Part shown: positions 7,609 to 11,425 of the stretch, one piece after another
Layout of the letters: each line of letters begins with the position of its first letter
How positions within the stretch are numbered: the stretch's first letter is position 1
Source: Bacteroidales bacterium UBA1179
GTDB lineage: Bacteria; Bacteroidota; Bacteroidia; Bacteroidales; Bacteroidaceae
NCBI GenBank assembly: GCA_002309915.1
Contig: DBYT01000137.1
Coordinates: forward strand, 25,287-36,711
Length of the DNA stretch: 11,425 bases
Direction: 5' to 3'
The notes under the pieces: model-generated
Databases searched by the model: none
Told to the model about the DNA's origin: nothing
What the model saw: the letters and a program-made list of their open reading frames with translations, nothing else
Translations under genes and position numbers: made by a program

Positions 7609-7635
7609 TTGGTATCAAAAAATCAATTACCTTTG
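7609..7635 (+). promoter_or_regulatory. Promoter for the tRNA-Cys gene
   Basis: TACCTTTG at 7628-7635 is a perfect match to the Bacteroidota -7 consensus TAnnTTTG. A TTGG at 7609-7612 lies about 16 bases upstream and can serve as the -33 element. The predicted start site, just after 7640, is some 10 bases ahead of the mature tRNA 5' end. Confidence 0.7.
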
Positions 7636-7652
7636 CAACCGCAAAAGCAAAT

Positions 7653-7726
7653 GGTACCTTGACCGAGCGGCTAGGTATCGGTCTGCAAAACCGAGTACGG
7701 CGGTTCGAGTCCGCCAGGTACCTCCA
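7653..7726 (+). tRNA. tRNA-Cys (anticodon GCA)
   Basis: A complete 74-base cloverleaf. The acceptor stem is GGTACCT (7653-7659) with AGGTACC (7716-7722). The D arm has a 3-bp ACC/GGT stem. The anticodon stem TCGGT/ACCGA (7678-7682, 7690-7694) encloses the loop CTGCAAA with anticodon GCA at 7685-7687, which reads the cysteine codons UGC and UGU. The variable loop is GTAC, and the T arm is GGCGG/CCGCC around TTCGAGT (7704-7710). The discriminator base is T at 7723, as expected for tRNA-Cys, and the 3' CCA is encoded at 7724-7726. It stands alone with its own promoter and terminator. Confidence 0.96.
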
Positions 7727-7728
7727 AG

Positions 7729-7764
7729 CAAGAAACCGGTCCGTCAGGCCGGTTTTCTTGTTTT
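7729..7764 (+). terminator. Rho-independent terminator after tRNA-Cys
   Basis: CAAGAAACCGG (7729-7739) pairs with CCGGTTTTCTTG (7749-7760), with one unpaired T, around a 9-base loop, followed by TTTT. It begins three bases after the encoded CCA and separates the tRNA from menA. Confidence 0.85.
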
Positions 7765-7789
7765 GAGGTACCGGACGACAATACCTTTA
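7762..7789 (+). promoter_or_regulatory. Possible menA promoter very close to the start codon
   Basis: TTTG at 7762-7765 and TACCTTTA at 7782-7789 resemble the Bacteroidota -33/-7 pair with one mismatch at the last base and a 16-base spacer. The predicted start site would fall at or just past the menA ATG (7794), implying a leaderless or nearly leaderless mRNA, or else a chance match. The upstream terminator means menA needs some promoter in this gap. Confidence 0.35.
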
Positions 7790-7793
7790 AAAA

Positions 7794-8690
7794 ATGACCA
7801 CAAAGGCAGTTATACGTTCTATGAGACTCAGGACCCTGCCCCTTTCCACGGCGGGGATCGCATTGGGCATTATGCTGGCTTGCGCCGGACATAGCGTACC
7901 TTGGTATGTTATTCTGTTGACCATACTTACTACTGTTTCACTGCAGATTCTTTCCAATCTTTCAAATGAGCTGGGTGACTGGCTTAGCGGAGTGGACGGT
8001 GAAGACAGGTCCGGTCCTCAGTACAGCATGCAGGAGGGTGGTCTTACAGAGAATGATATGCGGTCATGCATCAGGATAATGGTTCTGGTATGCATGATTC
8101 TGGGACTGGGAATGATCCGTGCATCATTCAAAACCATATTCTGCATAGCATCCGAGAGCCTGGTGGTCCTTGGAGCCGCCGCCATCTGGGCCGCCATGCA
8201 CTATACTCTGGGGAAAAAGCCTTACGGATACCGTGGCCTGGGCGATATATTCGTGTTTATATTTTTCGGACTTGTTCCGGTTGCCGGAGGTTACTTTGTA
8301 TGCGCACATGCCATCAATCCCGCCACCCTTATTCCCGGTGCCGCCATCGGACTCTTCAGCGTAGGAGTGCTCAATGTAAACAACATACGTGATATGAAAT
8401 CGGACGCAGCCAACCGCGTGACGGTTCCTCTGAAACTGGGAGAACACAGAGCCAGGATATATCACACCATACTGATAACAGGCGGATGGGTGCTGATGCT
8501 CCTGTTTACAATCCTGTTTACAAACGGCTGGCTCCCATACCTATATATTATAACCCTCCCACTCTATGCAAAGCATCTTGCCGGAGTCTGGAAACGCTCC
8601 GGACGGGAACTTGACCCGATGCTGCCCATGCTGGTAATTTCAACATTCATCTTTGCCCTGCTTGCAGGCACAGGTTACATTCTGCAATAA
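7794..8690 (+). CDS. menA: 1,4-dihydroxy-2-naphthoate polyprenyltransferase (MenA)
   Basis: Integral membrane prenyltransferase of the UbiA family, 298 residues. It attaches a polyprenyl chain to 1,4-dihydroxy-2-naphthoate, with loss of carbon dioxide, giving demethylmenaquinone. Evidence is the N-terminal RLRTLPLSTAGIALG, the first Asp-rich prenyl-diphosphate motif at 58-68 (NELGDWLSGVD), the second Asp-rich motif at 196-204 (NNIRDMKSD), and about eight hydrophobic segments ending with VISTFIFALLAGTGYI. The start at 7794 leaves nine residues before the conserved RLRTLP; the next in-frame Met (7821) would cut into it. menG begins two bases after its stop and performs the following reaction, so the two form an operon that supplies the respiratory quinone. 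Other men genes are not in the window. Identification is confident. Confidence 0.94.
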   Translation: MTTKAVIRSMRLRTLPLSTAGIALGIMLACAGHSVPWYVILLTILTTVSLQILSNLSNELGDWLSGVDGEDRSGPQYSMQEGGLTENDMRSCIRIMVLVCMILGLGMIRASFKTIFCIASESLVVLGAAAIWAAMHYTLGKKPYGYRGLGDIFVFIFFGLVPVAGGYFVCAHAINPATLIPGAAIGLFSVGVLNVNNIRDMKSDAANRVTVPLKLGEHRARIYHTILITGGWVLMLLFTILFTNGWLPYLYIITLPLYAKHLAGVWKRSGRELDPMLPMLVISTFIFALLAGTGYILQ

Positions 8691-8692
8691 TT

Positions 8693-9382
8693 ATGCCCAA
8701 GAAAGAAGGAATACGCCAACTTTTTGACGATATAGCGGTCAAGTATGACCGTTTCAACCATATCTCATCATTCGGAGCCGACCGTTCATGGCGCCGCAAG
8801 GCCGTTCGTGCAATAGCCGACACCGACCGGCCCATTGAGGTCCTTGACGTAGCAACCGGAACCGCCGATTTCGCCATAGCGGTATCAAAAAAAGCCGCCC
8901 CCGGTTCACATATCACAGGAATTGACCTATCCGAAGGCATGCTTGAGGTAGGAAAAGCCAAATGTCAGGGCTTTCCCATAGACCTGGAGGTGGGCGATGC
9001 CGAGAACCTGCGTTTTGAAGACTGCACGTTTGACCGCGTATGCGTGGCATTCGGAGTACGCAACTTTGAGAACCTGATGAAAGGCCTCAAAGAGATGCTG
9101 CGCGTACTCAAACCCGGCGGCAAGCTCATAATCCTGGAACTTTCCTACCCAAAGAACCGTCTGATTTTTGGTTTCTACAAGTTCTATTCACTTAAGATAC
9201 TTCCCAAAATCGGCGCGTCAATGACGGGCAATACAGGAGCGTTCACATACCTGCCCGACTCGATACTGAAATTCCCGCTACCGGAGAAATTCATACCCAT
9301 GCTTAAAGAGGCAGGTTTCCAGACAGTCCGCGCACGCCAGTTCATGTTCGGCGTCTGCCGCATGTATTGCGCTGTAAAATAG
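8693..9382 (+). CDS. menG: Demethylmenaquinone methyltransferase (MenG/UbiE)
   Basis: Class I SAM-dependent C-methyltransferase of the UbiE/COQ5 family, 229 residues, catalysing the last step of menaquinone synthesis: methylation of demethylmenaquinone. Motifs are KYDRFNH at 17-23, the SAM-binding motif LDVATGTADFA at 51-61, GIDLSEGML at 76-84, the family signature RVCVAFGVRNF at 115-125, and LRVLKPGGKL at 136-145. The C-terminal part has TYLPDSILKFP, typical of the family. The start ATG lies two bases past the menA stop. Because Bacteroidota use menaquinone and not ubiquinone, MenG is the better name than UbiE. No terminator is apparent before the following lipoprotein gene, although a T-run (9406-9412) occurs in the gap. 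Confidence 0.95.
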   Translation: MPKKEGIRQLFDDIAVKYDRFNHISSFGADRSWRRKAVRAIADTDRPIEVLDVATGTADFAIAVSKKAAPGSHITGIDLSEGMLEVGKAKCQGFPIDLEVGDAENLRFEDCTFDRVCVAFGVRNFENLMKGLKEMLRVLKPGGKLIILELSYPKNRLIFGFYKFYSLKILPKIGASMTGNTGAFTYLPDSILKFPLPEKFIPMLKEAGFQTVRARQFMFGVCRMYCAVK

Positions 9383-9453
9383 GCGTATCATGACAAGCTA
9401 CTGACTTTTTTTATAAATTCGCAACCACAACAAAACCAAAATATCATAGACTG

Positions 9454-10257
9454 ATGAAAAAGATTGATTCTGTATTTATCCTTGCATTTGCAGCATTCTC
9501 AACATTACAGTTTTCCGGATGTAAAAAAGAAGATACTAATGTCATCAAGATGGAGGATGCAATCAAGGGCGCACAGACTGTAATAGGTGCCGACGGCAAA
9601 GAGTATCAGGTAGTTGACCTTGGCCTGACATCTGGCAACCTGTGGGCTACATGCAATATGGGAGCAACCAGCCCTGAAGAGTCCGGTTCCTTCTATGCAT
9701 GGGGTGAAACCACTCCTAAGACCAAGTTCGGATGGGAAACCTACGCTCTTGCTGAAGACGGTGTAACAACACTGACGAAATACTGCACCGACGAAAAAGA
9801 CGGAGTACCCGACCAGATAGTAAAACTTGAGATGGCCGATGATGCCGCATACGTAACCCTGGGAGAAGACTGGATGATTCCGGAAAGGAAGGATTTCAAC
9901 GAGCTGATGACCAAGAAGAACTGCACCGTAAAATGGTGCAAGCTCAACGGCGTAGGAGGTTTTCTCTTTACCAGTGTACGCAAGGGATATGAAGGCAACA
10001 GCATTTTCATTCCCCTGGCAGGTATTAACGAATTTGATAAAGTAACACGTGCAGGAAGGTTCGGATGGTATTGGTGCAACGAACTCTATTACGACCTTGG
10101 CGACGGAACCGATCCGGATTTCGAGGAGCATTACAATTCGAATGAGGCTTATGCCTTATGGCTCGAGCACACAGATCTCGACAACCACCTTGTCAAGTCA
10201 AGACCGCGCCGTGCAGGTATCCCCATACGTCCGGTTTTCAAGGGAACCATATTTTAA
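9454..10257 (+). CDS. Predicted surface lipoprotein with FISUMP-type domain
   Basis: A 267-residue secreted lipoprotein of unknown function. The N-terminus MKKIDSVFILAFAAFSTLQF-SGC is a lipoprotein signal peptide with Cys23 as the lipidation site. The next residues, KKED, fit the charged lipoprotein export signal that sends Bacteroidota lipoproteins to the cell surface, so outer-leaflet display is inferred. The body matches the FISUMP (Fibrobacter succinogenes major paralogous domain) pattern: EYQVVDLGLTSGNLWATCNMG at about 50-70, SGSFYAWGETTPKT near 77-90, DWMIPERKDFNEL at 139-151, a FIPLAG strand near 185-190 and the closing RAGIPIRPV at 243-251. Such proteins are often multi-copy in gut and rumen Bacteroidota and their ligands are unknown. 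It is a single gene, unrelated in function to its neighbours. Lipoprotein status is firm, domain assignment good and role unknown. Confidence 0.8.
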   Translation: MKKIDSVFILAFAAFSTLQFSGCKKEDTNVIKMEDAIKGAQTVIGADGKEYQVVDLGLTSGNLWATCNMGATSPEESGSFYAWGETTPKTKFGWETYALAEDGVTTLTKYCTDEKDGVPDQIVKLEMADDAAYVTLGEDWMIPERKDFNELMTKKNCTVKWCKLNGVGGFLFTSVRKGYEGNSIFIPLAGINEFDKVTRAGRFGWYWCNELYYDLGDGTDPDFEEHYNSNEAYALWLEHTDLDNHLVKSRPRRAGIPIRPVFKGTIF

Positions 10258-10300
10258 CGCAAAATAATACAGAGTTTATTCATATATCACATTCTTGAAT

Positions 10301-10308
10301 TATCTTTG
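10301..10308 (+). promoter_or_regulatory. Promoter -7 element for the MarC-family gene
   Basis: TATCTTTG matches the Bacteroidota TAnnTTTG consensus exactly and sits 17 bases before the ATG at 10326, followed by CACCC. A clear -33 TTTG is not seen; a TTTA at 10275 is the nearest candidate, with a 22-base spacer. Confidence 0.6.
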
Positions 10309-10325
10309 CACCCGATTCAGAAAAG

Positions 10326-10913
10326 ATGGATATGGCAATTAACTTCAAAGAGATAGCAGGAGCATTCGTCGTTCTTTTCGCTATTCTTGATATTACAGGG
10401 TCAATTCCTATCATAATTGACCTGCAGCATAGGACAGGAAAGGTCCCCGCATTCAAGGTGACTATCATTTCCTGGCTTCTGCTTACCATTATCTATTTTC
10501 TGGGAGACGGAATCCTGTCTCTGTTCGGTGTGGATATCGAATCATTCGCCGTGGCCGGTTCGATTGTCATCCTGGCTATAGGATTCGAGATGATCTTTGA
10601 TATTACGATATTCAAATACGATACAGGCCCCAAGGAACTCTCATCATTCGTACCCCTGGTATTCCCGCTCATAGTAGGCGCCGGTTCATTCACCACCCTT
10701 CTGTCACTGAAAGCCGAGTATCAGGCCATCAACATCATGATTGCCCTTGGCCTGAACATGATATTCATATTCATTGTGCTAAGGTCAATCAACCGTATCG
10801 AGAAGATACTTGGTCCCGGCCTTATCTATGTCCTCCGCAAGTTCTTCGGAATAATCCTGCTTGCCATTGCGGTTAAGCTTTTCACCACCAACATAGGACG
10901 CATTATAGGATAA
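10326..10913 (+). CDS. MarC-family integral membrane protein
   Basis: Inner-membrane protein of 195 residues, the usual length for the MarC (UPF0056) family, with about six hydrophobic segments at roughly 8-31, 43-65, 73-92, 106-127, 134-153 and 172-190. Characteristic stretches are FAILDITGSIPIIIDL at 18-33, the loop GVDIESFAVAGSIVIL at 68-83, VPLVFPLIVGAGSFTTLLSL at 109-128 and the C-terminal RKFFGIILLAIAVKLF at 171-186. The family was once linked to multiple antibiotic resistance because of its location near the mar operon in E. coli, but that link is not supported and the transport substrate is unknown. The ATG at 10326 or the one at 10332 could be used; the second gives MAINFKEI. It is a single-gene unit with its own promoter element and a strong terminator. 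Family assignment is confident, function open. Confidence 0.9.
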   Translation: MDMAINFKEIAGAFVVLFAILDITGSIPIIIDLQHRTGKVPAFKVTIISWLLLTIIYFLGDGILSLFGVDIESFAVAGSIVILAIGFEMIFDITIFKYDTGPKELSSFVPLVFPLIVGAGSFTTLLSLKAEYQAINIMIALGLNMIFIFIVLRSINRIEKILGPGLIYVLRKFFGIILLAIAVKLFTTNIGRIIG

Positions 10914-10934
10914 TTCAACCCTGAACTTTATATC

Positions 10935-10966
10935 AAGGCGGCTCCTCCCGGGGGCCGCCTTTCTGT
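10935..10966 (+). terminator. Rho-independent terminator after the MarC-family gene
   Basis: AAGGCGGCTCC (10935-10945) pairs with GGGGCCGCCTT (10951-10961), allowing a G-T pair, around a 5-base loop. This GC-rich stem is followed by a weak T-rich tail (TCTGTT). It starts 22 bases after the stop codon. Confidence 0.8.
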
Positions 10967-11013
10967 TGATAAATAATAACATGTGCCATACATCTGATTA
11001 CGCAATAATTGGG

Positions 11014-11021
11014 TAACTTTG
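11014..11021 (+). promoter_or_regulatory. Promoter -7 element for the PhoH-family gene
   Basis: TAACTTTG fits TAnnTTTG exactly, 21 bases before the ATG at 11043 and downstream of the preceding terminator. No convincing -33 TTTG is visible. The flanking TTTGCACCA closely resembles the elements at 7632 and 10305. Confidence 0.6.
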
Positions 11022-11042
11022 CACCATATTTAAAAACTAGGA

Positions 11043-11425
11043 ATGATAGAAAAGCACCTCGTCCTTAACGATGCAGACCCCGCAGTGTTTTACGGAGTCA
11101 ACAATACCAATATGCAGCTGCTCAAGGCTCTGTTCCCTAAGCTTCGCATAGTGGCACGCGGCAACGTGATCCGCGTAATGGGTGATGAGGATGAGACCTC
11201 ACGTTTTGAGCAGGCCATGCGCCAGCTTGAGATGTACTGCGCCAAATACAACTCACTCAAAGAGGAGGTTATAGTAGATATTGTCAACGGTGACGAGCCT
11301 AACGGTGAGAAGAGTTCCGATGTGATCCTGTTCGGAGTTACCGGACGCCCCATCATGCCCCGCAGCGTCAACCAGAAGAAACTGGTTACCGATTACGCTG
11401 ATCATGACATGCTCTTTGCCATCGG
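11043..11425 (+). CDS. PhoH-family ATPase, 3' end missing
   Basis: The first 127 codons of a PhoH-family protein, cut by the window end. The start MIEKHLVLNDADPAVFYGVN is the typical N-terminus of the family in Bacteroidota, followed by the small N-terminal nucleic-acid-binding-like region (LLKALFPKLRIVARGNVIRVMGDEDE, about residues 26-51). The nucleotide-binding domain begins around residue 110 with QKKLVTDYADHDMLFAI, just before the expected Walker A, which lies outside the window. PhoH-like proteins (YbeZ in E. coli) are predicted RNA-associated ATPases, in many bacteria linked to the RNase YbeY and ribosome maturation; the role here is inferred from family. The ATG at 11043 has no Shine-Dalgarno site but follows a good -7 element. 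Full length is normally about 320 residues. Confidence 0.88.
   Translation, partial: MIEKHLVLNDADPAVFYGVNNTNMQLLKALFPKLRIVARGNVIRVMGDEDETSRFEQAMRQLEMYCAKYNSLKEEVIVDIVNGDEPNGEKSSDVILFGVTGRPIMPRSVNQKKLVTDYADHDMLFAI

Noticed and set aside
7716..7772. AGGTACC repeated at the tRNA 3' end (7716) and at 7766, as a possible integration att pair
   Set aside because: Only seven bases of a palindromic core match, the copies are 50 bases apart with only the terminator between them, and no integrase or cargo is present.
7794..9382. menA-menG pair as an unusual gene cluster
   Set aside because: Consecutive enzymes of menaquinone synthesis in an ordinary two-gene operon.
9505..10131. Long open frame on the minus strand opposite the lipoprotein gene
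   Set aside because: It is antisense to a gene with a clear signal peptide and domain motifs; its own translation shows no recognisable domain and no promoter or start context.
10250..10266. Small inverted repeat TATTTT/AAAATA at the lipoprotein stop codon
   Set aside because: Six AT pairs only and no T-tract beyond; too weak to call a terminator.
10326..10913. MarC-family gene as an antibiotic resistance determinant
   Set aside because: The family name is historical; there is no support for a resistance role, and the gene is widespread core content in Bacteroidales.

Overview
The window looks like ordinary chromosomal sequence from a member of the Bacteroidales (Bacteroidota). The proteins read like Bacteroides/Prevotella relatives, start codons lack Shine-Dalgarno sites, and several intergenic gaps carry the Bacteroidota -7 element TAnnTTTG. 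Base composition looks moderately GC-rich for the group; I cannot name the genus. Every gene is on the + strand. Both ends cut a gene.

Positions 1-5111 form a compact operon: a DEDDh-type exonuclease (5' end outside the window), a fused coaBC-DUF4835 gene, recN and rlmB. Each junction overlaps by 1 to 11 nt, so translation is probably coupled. The operon mixes nucleic-acid exonuclease, coenzyme A synthesis, an envelope protein, recombination repair and 23S rRNA methylation. The oddest feature here is that CoaBC runs without a stop codon into an exported DUF4835 protein whose signal peptide is now internal.

Positions 5112-7394 hold clpB, encoding a disaggregase without its usual N-terminal domain, with a possible promoter and hairpin upstream and a strong terminator downstream. 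An AT-rich gap of about 300 bp with no gene follows, then a single tRNA-Cys(GCA) with its own promoter and terminator.

Positions 7794-9382 hold menA and menG, which carry out consecutive late steps of menaquinone synthesis. Next come a predicted surface lipoprotein of the FISUMP type (9454-10257), a MarC-family membrane protein (10326-10913) with a terminator, and the start of a PhoH-family ATPase gene (11043 to the window end).

I see no CRISPR array, insertion sequence, prophage, toxin-antitoxin pair or obvious defence island, and no evidence for a complete undescribed system. The points worth checking are the CoaBC-DUF4835 fusion, the non-canonical CoaC active-site residues and the N-domain-less ClpB.
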